Shown: piece by piece, positions 13,940-21,975 of the stretch
How the letters are laid out: the number at the start of each line of letters is the position of its first letter
How positions within the stretch are numbered: the stretch's first letter is position 1
Assembly (NCBI GenBank): GCA_035421265.1
Contig: DAOLWP010000004.1
Span: 1 to 35,139 of the forward strand
Origin: UBA6220 sp937870835
GTDB taxonomy: Bacteria > Patescibacteriota > Minisyncoccia > Minisyncoccales > Minisyncoccaceae
Direction: 5' to 3'
Length of the DNA stretch: 35,139 nucleotides
Made by a program: the position numbers and the translations under genes
The notes under the pieces: model-generated
The model's database searches: none
The model's input: the letters and a program-made list of their open reading frames with translations, nothing else
What the model was told of the DNA's origin: nothing

Positions 13940-15865
13940 TTATTTATTGCCTTTATCTTCTTCGGTTTCAGCTTCGGGCGGCTCTTTTGAATCTGTAGGT
14001 TGTTGATTGTTTTGTTGATTAGGCTGTTCGCCAGCAGGTTGTTTATAGACCTGTTCTCCAATTTTCTGAATTGCTTGCGAAAGTTCTTCGCTTTTTGCTT
14101 TTATATCATTAATATTATCACCATCTTTAATTTTTTTCAATTCATTAAGTTTGGTTTCTATTTCGGTTTTAAGTTCTGGCGTTATTTTTCCTTCTGCGTC
14201 TTTCAATGACTTCTCAGAAAGATAAATAAGATTATCGGCAAGATTACGAACCTCAATTAATTCTTTTTTCTTTTGGTCTTCAACAGCATGCAGTTCTGCT
14301 TCCTTTTTCATTTTCTCAATTTCTTCTTTTGATAAACCAATACTTCCCTGCAACTTAACAGATTGTGTTTTGCCCGTAGCTTTATCAGTAGCCGTAACCG
14401 TCAAAATACCATTTGCATCAATATCAAATTTAACTTCTATTTGGGGCAACCCTCGAGGAGCAGGCGCAATGCCTTCTAAAATAAATTTTCCTAAAGAACG
14501 ATTGTCGTTAGCCATTGGCCTTTCTCCTTGCAAAACATTAATCTCTACTGAGGTTTGATTATCTGCTGCTGTAGAAAATATTTGCGACTTGCTTGTAGGA
14601 ACAGTTGTATTTTTAGGTATCATTATCGTATTTACTCCACCATAAGTTTCAATCCCCAAAGATAATGGTAAAACATCTAATAATAAGACACTCTTTATAT
14701 CTCCTTCGGGGGTACGACCCTCTTCTTTGGCAGTCAAAATTTCAGCTTGGATAGCTGCCCCCAAAGCCACAACTTCTTCTGGGTTAATAGATTTATTCGG
14801 TTCTTTTCCAAAAAAATCTTTTACCATTTGCCTTACTAAAGGTATTAGGGTTGTTCCTCCCACTAAAACCACTTCATTAATCTCGCTTTTGTCTAATTTT
14901 ATCTCGCCCAATGTTTGTCTTACTCTTTCAATTGATTTTTCCACTAAGTCTTTTACCATTCCCTCAAATTGAGCGCGAGTAATTTTATACTCTAAATGTT
15001 TTGGCCCATTTGCATCTGATGTAATAAAAGGTAAATTAATATTAGTTTCTAGGGCGCTGCTTAATTCGGTTTTAGCTTTCTCTGCTGCCTCTTTCAATCT
15101 CTGTAAAGCTAAACTATCTTTTGATAAATCAATGCCTTGGTCTTTTTTAAACTCACTTAAAAGCCAATCAATAATTCTTTGGTCAAAATCATTGCCTCCC
15201 AAGTGAGCTTCTCCGCCCGTAGCTAATACTTCTACGACATCTGGAGAAACTTCCAAAATTGTTACATCAAAAGTACCACCTCCAAAATCATAAACTAATA
15301 TCTTTTGAGATTCCTTTCTGCCAAAACCATAAGCTAAAGCTGCTGCTGTTGGTTCATTGATAACGCGAAGCACTTTAAAACCTGCAATTTCTCCCGCAGC
15401 CATCGTGGCTTTTCTTTGTGAATCATCAAAATTAGCTGGACATGTAATTACTACATTGGTGATATCTTCACCTAATTTTTCTCGTGCATCAGCTTTAACC
15501 TTTTGTAAAATCATTGAAGAAATTTCAATCGGGGTATACCATTTGTCTCCCATTTTAACCTCTATTCCGCCATCACTTCTTTCTCTGGTTTCATAACTTA
15601 ATAATTTTAATTCTTTTTGTACTTCTGGGTCAGCATAACGACGGCCAATAAATCTTTTAACTCCTGAAATTGTATTTTTTGGATTGGTAATAGCTTGTCG
15701 TTGCGCCAAAATGCCAACAGCTATTTCTCCACTTTTAGTATAAGCTACCACTGAAGGAGTCAAAATTGAACCTTCCCGATTTTCTAAAACTTTCGGTTCC
15801 CCGTTAATAATAGAAGCATATTTTGTAATTGCAGTACCTAAATCAATACCTAATACTTTTGCCAT
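13940..15865 (-). CDS. dnaK: Chaperone protein DnaK (Hsp70)
   Basis: 641 residues. The nucleotide-binding domain (1 to about 380) has GIDLGTA (6-12), NEPTAAALAYG, DFGGGTFDVTI and the VVLVGGTTLIPLVR block. The hydrophobic linker VLLLDVLPLSLGIET leads to the substrate-binding domain (about 395-510), a helical lid, and a Gln/Pro/Glu-rich tail ending EEDKGNK. It folds nascent and stressed proteins with DnaJ and GrpE. In the first phosphate loop the usual DLGTTNS reads DLGTAIT: T11 is kept, but T12, N13 and S14 are replaced by A, I and T. The ATG at 15865 is preceded by a CIRCE operator, so HrcA control is likely. Confidence 0.97.
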   Translation of the reverse strand: MAKVLGIDLGTAITKYASIINGEPKVLENREGSILTPSVVAYTKSGEIAVGILAQRQAITNPKNTISGVKRFIGRRYADPEVQKELKLLSYETRERSDGGIEVKMGDKWYTPIEISSMILQKVKADAREKLGEDITNVVITCPANFDDSQRKATMAAGEIAGFKVLRVINEPTAAALAYGFGRKESQKILVYDFGGGTFDVTILEVSPDVVEVLATGGEAHLGGNDFDQRIIDWLLSEFKKDQGIDLSKDSLALQRLKEAAEKAKTELSSALETNINLPFITSDANGPKHLEYKITRAQFEGMVKDLVEKSIERVRQTLGEIKLDKSEINEVVLVGGTTLIPLVRQMVKDFFGKEPNKSINPEEVVALGAAIQAEILTAKEEGRTPEGDIKSVLLLDVLPLSLGIETYGGVNTIMIPKNTTVPTSKSQIFSTAADNQTSVEINVLQGERPMANDNRSLGKFILEGIAPAPRGLPQIEVKFDIDANGILTVTATDKATGKTQSVKLQGSIGLSKEEIEKMKKEAELHAVEDQKKKELIEVRNLADNLIYLSEKSLKDAEGKITPELKTEIETKLNELKKIKDGDNINDIKAKSEELSQAIQKIGEQVYKQPAGEQPNQQNNQQPTDSKEPPEAETEEDKGNK

Positions 15866-15918
15866 ATTTTTATTTAATTTTATTTATTATTATACAATGA
15901 TATTTTTATGTACTAATA

Positions 15919-15947
15919 AGCTTAGTAAATTAGCAATCAAATGTCAA
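15919..15947 (-). promoter_or_regulatory. Candidate dnaK promoter overlapping CIRCE
   Basis: Minus strand TTGACA (15947-15942) lies exactly in the CIRCE spacer, followed 17 bases later by TAAGCT (15924-15919), a weak -10. A second possible -10, a perfect TATAAT, sits at 15894-15889 without a clear -35. Placing the -35 box inside the operator would let HrcA block polymerase directly. Confidence 0.55.
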
Positions 15948-15956
15948 GAGTGCTAA
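15930..15956 (-). promoter_or_regulatory. CIRCE operator (HrcA binding site)
   Basis: TTAGCAATC-N9-GAGTGCTAA on the plus strand, one mismatch from the consensus TTAGCACTC-N9-GAGTGCTAA, with the standard 9-base spacer. It lies between grpE and dnaK, about 65 bases before the dnaK ATG, and hrcA is encoded 560 bases upstream. No second CIRCE was seen before hrcA. Confidence 0.9.
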
Positions 15957-15958
15957 AA

Positions 15959-16501
15959 TTATCTTTTTGAAATTTTAACTTTAGCAGGCCGAATTAATTT
16001 TCCATTTTTAGTATAACCAGCTTCTATTTCCTCAATCACTATGTCTGGCTCAAATTCTTCACTTAAAATAGCCTCTAATACTTCATCTAAATTGGGATCA
16101 AATTTTTTTCCCAATCTTTGAAGTGGCTCTATTCCCTTTTCTTTTAAGACATCTTCTAATTGATTTTTAATCATCAATAATCCTTTAATATTTTGGTCTT
16201 GCTGCTTCTCCCCATTAATAGCCTTAGCGGCTCTATTAAAATTATCTAATACTGGCAAAATACTTAAAATTAAATCCTGCTCTACTACCTCAGAAACATT
16301 TTTTAATCGCTCTAATTCTTTATTTTTATAATTTATAAAATCTGCTTTTTCTCTTTGCCAGCCAGCAAAATAATCTTGTTTTTCTTTTTCGGATTGAACA
16401 AATTTATTTTTTAATTCTTCAACCAATTTTTTAAGTTCTTTTAATTCTTTTTGTTCTTTTTCTATGTTTTTATCATTATTTTTATTTTTTAATTCAGCCA
16501 T
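15959..16501 (-). CDS. grpE: Nucleotide exchange factor GrpE
   Basis: 180 residues. A charged, helix-forming N-terminal half (about 5-65, rich in K and E) forms the long dimer coiled coil. A core with DFINYKNKELERLKN (about 52-66) and LPVLDNFNRAAKA follows. The C-terminal beta domain has LGKKFDPNLDEVLEAI and EIEAGYTKNGKLIRPAKVKI, the family signature. It releases ADP from DnaK. It starts 15 bases after hrcA, probably on the same transcript, while dnaK beyond it has its own CIRCE-controlled signal. Confidence 0.94.
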   Translation of the reverse strand: MAELKNKNNDKNIEKEQKELKELKKLVEELKNKFVQSEKEKQDYFAGWQREKADFINYKNKELERLKNVSEVVEQDLILSILPVLDNFNRAAKAINGEKQQDQNIKGLLMIKNQLEDVLKEKGIEPLQRLGKKFDPNLDEVLEAILSEEFEPDIVIEEIEAGYTKNGKLIRPAKVKISKR

Positions 16502-16516
16502 ATTATTATATTAAAA

Positions 16517-17224
16517 TTATAAATTATCTTTTAAGAATTTATTAATAGTATAAATTAAATTAATATTACGATTATAATTCATTCTTTTTGGTCCTATAAT
16601 AGAAATAAAAATATCATTACTTAAAACAGAAGAAAATGAACAGATTAAACTTAGGTCTCGCGCTTTTGGGGTCGGAATTTCGCGGCCAATATAAATACTC
16701 ATTTCTTGCGGCTTAAATTTTTCAATTTTCTCCTCAAAATCATCTAAAAAATTTAATAAATTAATTGCAAAATCACGGTCTTTAAATTCAGGCTCCCTTG
16801 CAATTGATTCCCATCCTTGCTGCCAAGAAACAGGCCGTTTCAATGAATGAATAACAACTAAACTAGAAGAAGCATCGGCTAAAAATTTAGCAATTTGATT
16901 AAATAATTCAAAATAATCATTATTCTTTTTGCTAATATTTTGCGATAGTTCTTCAATTAAATTTTTTTCTATTCTTTGTTTATAAAAATTATCTACAAAA
17001 AATCTATAAGCTCTATCGGTTGGTACTCGGCCAGCAGAGGTATGAGGTTGCTCTAAAAATCCAGATTTATTAAGAAGCTGCATTTCAATTCTAATCGCTG
17101 AGGAACATAATCCAAAATTATATTTTTGAGCCAAAAAATCAGAACTAATAGGTTCTGCTGTCCTAATATACTCATCAATTAAGGCTTTCAAAATTTCGTA
17201 TTGGCGCTCACTTAATATATCCAT
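16517..17224 (-). CDS. hrcA: Heat-inducible transcription repressor HrcA, short form
   Basis: 235 residues, about 100 fewer than the usual 340. The N-terminal winged-helix DNA-binding domain is intact (MDILSERQYEILKALIDEYI, PISSDFLAQKYN, then QPHTSAGRVPTDRAYRFFVD at about 59-78). The loss is in the GAF-like and inserted dimerisation region; the C-terminus still carries YIGREIPTPKARDLSLICSF and ISIIGPKRMNY, the family end block. It would repress CIRCE-bearing genes such as dnaK. The start is unusual: a promoter -10 lies only 11 bases upstream of the ATG, so the mRNA may be almost leaderless. A 16-base repeat brackets that promoter. Confidence 0.9.
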   Translation of the reverse strand: MDILSERQYEILKALIDEYIRTAEPISSDFLAQKYNFGLCSSAIRIEMQLLNKSGFLEQPHTSAGRVPTDRAYRFFVDNFYKQRIEKNLIEELSQNISKKNNDYFELFNQIAKFLADASSSLVVIHSLKRPVSWQQGWESIAREPEFKDRDFAINLLNFLDDFEEKIEKFKPQEMSIYIGREIPTPKARDLSLICSFSSVLSNDIFISIIGPKRMNYNRNINLIYTINKFLKDNL

Positions 17225-17285
17225 ATTGCCAAAAATTATAGCACATCTATTTTATCAGTCAACTATCATTATTGCCAAAAATTAT
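17224..17285. repeat. Pair of 16-bp direct repeats flanking the hrcA promoter
   Basis: TATTGCCAAAAATTAT occurs exactly at 17224-17239 and again at 17270-17285, with 30 bases between. One copy covers the hrcA start and -10 box, and the other abuts the gpmA stop codon. They could be operator half-sites or a small duplication. Confidence 0.8.
17235..17262 (-). promoter_or_regulatory. hrcA-grpE promoter
   Basis: Minus strand TTGACT (17262-17257), 16-base spacer, and a perfect TATAAT (17240-17235). The expected start, near 17228, is only a few bases before the ATG at 17224, giving a near-leaderless transcript. Confidence 0.75.
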
Positions 17286-17969
17286 TTAAAGATAAAATTT
17301 ATTAATTAAATTAAAATTATCATCAAATTCATAAATTAAAGGGCGGCCTAAAGGAATTTCTACATTTGGAATTTCGTCTTCGGAAACATTCTCTATATTT
17401 TTTACTAAGGCTCGCAAGCTATTGCCATGCGCTGAGATAATAATTCTTTGACCGGCTAATATTTTCGGTTTAATCTCTTCATTCCAATAAGGCATTACTC
17501 TATCTTCTGTGTCTTTTAGACTTTCTGTCAATGGTAATTCATCTGGTAATAATGAAATGTAAAGAGGGTCCTTTCCGGGAAATCTTTTGTCATCAATTGT
17601 TAAAGCTGGGGGTCTCCCCGCATAACTACGACGCCATTCTTTGAATTTTTCTTCTCCATATTCTTTCCTAATCTCATCCTTATTTAAGCCCTGTAGGGCG
17701 CCGTAATGCCGTTCATTTAAGCGCCACGATTTTATTATCGGAATTTTTAAATTCATTTCTTGTAAAATAATCTCCAAAGTTTCAATAGCCCGGCTTAAAA
17801 CTGAAGTATATCCTAGATCAAAAATATAGCCTTCTTTTTTTAAGGTTTGTCCTGCTTTTTGAGCTTGCTCTCGGCCTAAATCTGATAAAGGCACATCAGT
17901 CCACCCAGTAAAGATGTTTTCTTTATTCCAAATACTCTCCCCATGACGAACAATTACTAATTTATACAT
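17286..17969 (-). CDS. gpmA: 2,3-bisphosphoglycerate-dependent phosphoglycerate mutase
   Basis: 227 residues. It interconverts 3- and 2-phosphoglycerate in lower glycolysis. RHGESIWN (8-15) carries the phosphorylated H9, TGWTDVPLS is at 21-29, R60 is in SVLSRAIETL, E86 in LNERHYGALQG, and H181 in SAHGNSLRAL. The longer insert with EWRRSYAGRPP is the mark of the cofactor-dependent GpmA type, as opposed to short phosphatases of the same fold. It stands between map and the hrcA heat-shock genes with gaps of 53 and 61 bases. Glycolytic genes are not normally found here, so this is a lineage-specific join. Confidence 0.95.
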   Translation of the reverse strand: MYKLVIVRHGESIWNKENIFTGWTDVPLSDLGREQAQKAGQTLKKEGYIFDLGYTSVLSRAIETLEIILQEMNLKIPIIKSWRLNERHYGALQGLNKDEIRKEYGEEKFKEWRRSYAGRPPALTIDDKRFPGKDPLYISLLPDELPLTESLKDTEDRVMPYWNEEIKPKILAGQRIIISAHGNSLRALVKNIENVSEDEIPNVEIPLGRPLIYEFDDNFNLINKFYL

Positions 17970-18022
17970 TTATTTTATTTTTTAAAAAATTATTATTTAA
18001 TACCATTCTATTAAATATAAAT

Positions 18023-18829
18023 TTATCTGTCGGTTAAAACAATAGCTCCAGTTTTAGTAATTGCTACCATATCTTCAAAATGCGCGGCTGGTGAACCATC
18101 TGCCGAAACATAAGTCATTCCTCTTTTTTTTATCTTGCCGCTTCCCAAAGTAAGCATTGGTTCAAGACAAAAAACCATTCCGGGTTTTAGTTTTTCGCCC
18201 GTATGTCTCTGTCCATAATTGGGAATATCTGGTTTTTCGTGTAATTCTTTGCCAATCCCATGCCCGCATAATTCATAAACAATTTCAAATCCTTGGCTCT
18301 CAATATACCTTTGGATTGTTTCTCCAATATCTCCAAAAGTAACTCCCGGCTTGCATTTTTTTATTCCCCTTTTTAATGCTTTTTTTGTAACTCTTACAAG
18401 ACGTTGTATTTCCGGGTCAGTTTCGCCAACAAAATAAGTCCTTGCCATATCGGTATGAAATCCTTCCTTTAAATTAGGATATTTTTTTAAATCTATATCT
18501 TTTAAAAAAACATTTAAGGGAAAAAAAATACCTAAATCTAATGAAACCACATCACCAACCTGCAAAATTTTATTTTGTGGCACGCCATGCACAATTTCTT
18601 CATTTACCGAAAAACATAAGCAGGATGGAAATCCATCTTCACCTTTAAAATTACAACGCCCCTTAGCTTCTCTAATTAATTTTTCTGCGGTGGCTTCAAA
18701 TTCTTCGGCTGAAACTCCCGGCTTTACTAAACTGCCCAAAAAGTCAATAATGTCGGTTAATTTTTTACCGCCCAATCGCATTACTTTTATCTCTTCTTCG
18801 GTTTTAATTGAAATTGTATTTTTTATCAT
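18023..18829 (-). CDS. map: Methionine aminopeptidase type I
   Basis: 268 residues. It removes the initiator methionine from new proteins. All five metal ligands are present: D98, D127, H190, E223 and E252, plus H81 in EEIVHGVP. Compared with the usual enzyme there is an insertion of about 20 residues (roughly 101-122, FFPLNVFLKDIDLKKYPNL) between the two aspartates. It shares ATGA with adk, as in the standard secY-adk-map order, but infA and rpmJ do not follow. Confidence 0.95.
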   Translation of the reverse strand: MIKNTISIKTEEEIKVMRLGGKKLTDIIDFLGSLVKPGVSAEEFEATAEKLIREAKGRCNFKGEDGFPSCLCFSVNEEIVHGVPQNKILQVGDVVSLDLGIFFPLNVFLKDIDLKKYPNLKEGFHTDMARTYFVGETDPEIQRLVRVTKKALKRGIKKCKPGVTFGDIGETIQRYIESQGFEIVYELCGHGIGKELHEKPDIPNYGQRHTGEKLKPGMVFCLEPMLTLGSGKIKKRGMTYVSADGSPAAHFEDMVAITKTGAIVLTDR

Positions 18830-19497
18830 ATTCCTTCAATAGCCCGGACGATATCCTCAAAAACTTTTTCAATAGATTGTTCTCCATTAATAGTAATTAA
18901 ACGATTGTCTTTTTTATAATATTCAACTACTGGTTCAACTTCGGCCTTATACCAATTTAATCTCTTCAAAACTCCTTCTTGAAGATCGTCTGGTCTTTTT
19001 TCTAATTTATTTCCACAATTAGGACAAAATTCAATATTTCCATTTAATTCTTCGGCATTAGAAATAATCGCCTTACAATTTAAGCAAACTTTTCTTAATT
19101 CAATTCTTTTTAGGGCTTCGTCGTCAGAAATATCTATTAAAATTACTTTTATATTTTTATCCCATTCATACCACCCTAAGGCTTCATCAATTAAATAAGC
19201 CTCCAATATTTTTCGCGGAGACCCATCAAAAATTAATCCTTGGATATTCTTCTTTTTATATTCTTCTAACTTATCCATCCAAAGACTAAAAATTACCGGT
19301 GTTGGCACAATTCCGCCATTGTCTATAACATTTGATATTTTAACGCCAGTAAAATCTAGCTCTTTCTTTCGTTCTCTTAAAAGGTCTCCGCTACCAATAA
19401 AATCTAATCCATATTTTTTCACTAATAAATTAACTTGAGTGCCTTTGCCACAGCCAGATTTTCCTAATAATATAATAATAAGGGGGTTATTTTCCAT
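18826..19497 (-). CDS. adk: Adenylate kinase with zinc-binding LID
   Basis: 223 residues. It converts ATP and AMP to two ADP. The P-loop is GKSGCGKGTQ (12-21, K18), GSGDLLRE binds AMP, and DGSPR (91-95) takes the place of the usual DGFPR. The LID domain has C138, C141, C158 and C161 arranged as CxxC...CxxC, so it should bind zinc, as in Gram-positive and many CPR enzymes. It lies 146 bases after secY, past a terminator-like hairpin, and overlaps map by 4 bases. Confidence 0.94.
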   Translation of the reverse strand: MENNPLIIILLGKSGCGKGTQVNLLVKKYGLDFIGSGDLLRERKKELDFTGVKISNVIDNGGIVPTPVIFSLWMDKLEEYKKKNIQGLIFDGSPRKILEAYLIDEALGWYEWDKNIKVILIDISDDEALKRIELRKVCLNCKAIISNAEELNGNIEFCPNCGNKLEKRPDDLQEGVLKRLNWYKAEVEPVVEYYKKDNRLITINGEQSIEKVFEDIVRAIEGI

Positions 19498-19587
19498 AAA
19501 ATTTAATTTAATATTTTTTGAAAAAATATTTTAAAGTATTTCTAATAAAGTGCTTGACTACAGTATAATACTTTTTAAATAAAAATA

Positions 19588-19604
19588 AAACCTTAGCTTG
19601 GTTT
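19588..19604 (-). terminator. Weak intrinsic terminator after secY
   Basis: Minus strand AAACC-AAGCTAA-GGTTT followed by TATTTTTATTT. The stem is only 5 base pairs, so termination may be partial. It lies 40 bases after the secY stop. The rest of the 146-base secY-adk gap holds an AAAGTAT/ATACTTT inverted repeat and a TATACT, but no convincing promoter. Confidence 0.5.
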
Positions 19605-19643
19605 ATTAGTAAATCTAAACAATTGCTTTGATTTAATTAAAAA

Positions 19644-20894
19644 TTAAATTTCATAATGAAGCATTTCCAATTGAGCATCTAGTTGTTTCATTGTCTCCAA
19701 TGCTACAGAAACCAAAATTAAAAGAGAAGTTCCTCCAATTAAAAAATTAAATTGACTGACATTGGTAAGTCCTTGGATAATTGATGGTAAAACTGCAATC
19801 AACCCTAAAAATGTTGCCCCGAGAACTAAAACCCGATTTAAAATATTTTTAATAAAAGCAGCGGTAGCTTCGCCTGGTCGAATACCCGGCACAAAGCCAC
19901 CTGACTTTTGAAGATTATTAGAAATACTTTTTGGGTCAAACGTAACAGCAGTATAAAAAAAAGTAAATACAAAAACTAAAACAAAATATAGAATTCCATA
20001 AACCCATTGATTTTGTAAAAAATGTTCTATGGCCGTCCACTTAAATACTGAAGCCAATAAGCCGGGTATCATTAAAATAGAAATAGCAAAAATAATAGGT
20101 ATTACTCCAGCTGGATTAATATTTAAAGGAAGGTAAGTAGAAGCTCCGCCATAAAGCTTATTGCCCCTAACTCGTTTAGCATAAGAAACTGGGATATTGC
20201 GACGGCCTTCATTTACAAACACCACTACTCCAATTATCAACAAAGAGGCCAAAAAGAAAAGAATATAAGAGATAATGGGAGTGCTCCCCAAACTCCTAAG
20301 CATCAACTGGACATTATTTGGAAAATCACAAACAATACCCGCAAAAATCAATAAAGAGACCCCATTGCCAATTCCCTTCTCAGAAATCAATTCTCCGAGC
20401 CACATCATAATCATTGAGCCAGCGGTGATAGTTAAAATTGCGGTAATATAAACTAATGGAGAAATATTGCCTGTTATCATTCCTTGATTTTTCAAAAGAG
20501 CAAACATAGCAAACCCCTGAAGGATTGCTAAGGGAGCAGCAGCAATTCGGCAATATTGATTAAATTTTTGACGGCCTTCTTCTCCTTCTTCTTTATAAAG
20601 TTTCTCAAATTGCGGGAAAATCATTGTTAAAAGCTGAAAAATAATTGTCGCAGTAATATAGGGTCCTAATCCAAGCATTACAATAGAAAATTTATCTAAA
20701 GCTCCACCGCTGAATAAATTTAACATTCCTAAATATTGATTATTTGTAAAAAAATTAGATATTTTAAGAGTATTTATTCCGGGCACTGGAATATTAGCCA
20801 TTATTCTAAAAACTAAAAAAATACCCAAAACAAACAAAATTTTATTTCTTAATTCTTTGGCTTTTATAATTTCAAAAAATTTATCTAAAAACAT
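19644..20894 (-). CDS. secY: Preprotein translocase subunit SecY
   Basis: 416 residues with about ten hydrophobic helices. This is the channel of the Sec translocon. Recognisable blocks are the first loop VPGINTLKIS, LFSGGALDKFSIVMLGLGPYI (plug region), GNGVSLLIFAGI, NPAGVIPIIFA and the cytoplasmic loop KSGGFVPGIRPGEAT that contacts SecA and ribosomes. It is slightly shorter than E. coli SecY (443). It follows rplO by 34 bases at the end of the ribosomal protein run, the standard spc position. Confidence 0.97.
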   Translation of the reverse strand: MFLDKFFEIIKAKELRNKILFVLGIFLVFRIMANIPVPGINTLKISNFFTNNQYLGMLNLFSGGALDKFSIVMLGLGPYITATIIFQLLTMIFPQFEKLYKEEGEEGRQKFNQYCRIAAAPLAILQGFAMFALLKNQGMITGNISPLVYITAILTITAGSMIMMWLGELISEKGIGNGVSLLIFAGIVCDFPNNVQLMLRSLGSTPIISYILFFLASLLIIGVVVFVNEGRRNIPVSYAKRVRGNKLYGGASTYLPLNINPAGVIPIIFAISILMIPGLLASVFKWTAIEHFLQNQWVYGILYFVLVFVFTFFYTAVTFDPKSISNNLQKSGGFVPGIRPGEATAAFIKNILNRVLVLGATFLGLIAVLPSIIQGLTNVSQFNFLIGGTSLLILVSVALETMKQLDAQLEMLHYEI

Positions 20895-20928
20895 TGGCTA
20901 CTTAAATTTTATTTATAAAGCTATTTTT

Positions 20929-21432
20929 TTACTTTTCCTTTTTAGGTTTTTCTTTTAATCCCTTGTCTTTAACTGATAACACCTTTTCTTTTTTTAAAGA
21001 CTCCTTAATCTCTCCCCCCGCTTTCTCTATTTTTTCCCGCGCTGTTTTAGAAACCTTACAATTTACTATAATAATAGGTTTACTAATATTTCCCATTCCT
21101 GTAATTTTAACTATCGGCAATTTTCCATTTTTAGATTGAATAATTTTTTTATCAGCCAAATTTTTAGGATTAATTATAGCATTGCTTTCAAATTTACTTT
21201 CAATTTTAGATAAATCTACTGGTATAGCCGGCTCATTCAAGATATTAAATCTATATCCTTTTAATTTAGGATATTTTTTAATCCATTCCCTAATTAAGGG
21301 TTTCATCCTTGAACCCGCGCGCCCCTTTTGACCCTTGCCACCGACTCCGCAATAAGTACCCTTTTTCCCGCCCCGGCCAACGCGCTTTTTTTTACCAAAA
21401 GTATTTTTAGGTTGTAATTCGTGTATTTGCAT
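20929..21432 (-). CDS. rplO: 50S ribosomal protein uL15
   Basis: 167 residues (E. coli 144). The Gly/Lys-rich N-terminus (residues 12-41, with KKRVGRGGKKGTYCG and GQKGRAGSR) threads into 23S rRNA, and the C-terminal globular part has ILNEPAIPVDLSKIE. A lysine/glutamate tail (about 145-167) is extra. It begins 3 bases after rpsE, where rpmD (uL30) would normally lie. Confidence 0.95.
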   Translation of the reverse strand: MQIHELQPKNTFGKKKRVGRGGKKGTYCGVGGKGQKGRAGSRMKPLIREWIKKYPKLKGYRFNILNEPAIPVDLSKIESKFESNAIINPKNLADKKIIQSKNGKLPIVKITGMGNISKPIIIVNCKVSKTAREKIEKAGGEIKESLKKEKVLSVKDKGLKEKPKKEK

Positions 21433-21435
21433 TTT

Positions 21436-21972
21436 TTATTTTTCAGCTTCAATCAACGTTGTTGAAACTATATTAGAAGGCTCCTTCTTTTTTGCTTTTA
21501 ATTGCTGTAAGGCTACCATTGTTGCTTTTGCATTATTTAGTTTATTTGTTGTCCGACTTAATATTTTAGAAGAAATATCTTTAATACCTGCTAGATCACA
21601 AATAATTCTTACTGTTCCGCCCGCTACCAATCCTCTGCCTCTTTGCTGTGGTTTTAATAAAACTTTACTCGGACCATACTTAGCTTCTACTTCATGAGGA
21701 ATAGTGCCTTGAACAATGGGCACAGTAATAATATTTTTCTTTGCAAAACGAGTAGCTTTATCTATCGCCTGAGACACATCTAATCCTTTAGAAGTGCCTA
21801 ATCCAACTTTCCCATTTTTATTTCCTACCGCAACAACAGCTCTAAACCTTAGAGTCTTTCCTCCGCCTGTTACTTTTGTTACTCTGGCTAAATCTAAGAG
21901 TTTTGATTCAAACTCATCTTTAACCACTTCTTTTCCTTTTTCTTCAAATTTTTTTCTTGGCTCTTTCTTCAT
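21436..21972 (-). CDS. rpsE: 30S ribosomal protein uS5
   Basis: 178 residues. The dsRBD-like N-terminal domain has RVTKVTGGGKTLRFRAVVAV (about 33-52) and GKVGLGTSKG. The C-terminal part has IPHEVEAKYGPSKVLLKP and AGGTVRIICDLAGIKDI. It helps decoding accuracy and mRNA unwinding at the entry channel. It starts 3 bases after rplR and ends 3 bases before rplO. Confidence 0.96.
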   Translation of the reverse strand: MKKEPRKKFEEKGKEVVKDEFESKLLDLARVTKVTGGGKTLRFRAVVAVGNKNGKVGLGTSKGLDVSQAIDKATRFAKKNIITVPIVQGTIPHEVEAKYGPSKVLLKPQQRGRGLVAGGTVRIICDLAGIKDISSKILSRTTNKLNNAKATMVALQQLKAKKKEPSNIVSTTLIEAEK

Positions 21973-21975
21973 AAA

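Noticed and set aside
13870..14061. 63-residue minus-strand frame across the dnaK-dnaJ gap
   Set aside because: It lies in another frame of the dnaK tail and hairpin; the Lys/Asn-rich text is a shadow of the Gln/Glu-rich DnaK tail.
19540..19575. Plus-strand promoter with TTGACT and TATAAT in the secY-adk gap
   Set aside because: The boxes are only 4 bases apart, and no plus-strand gene follows.
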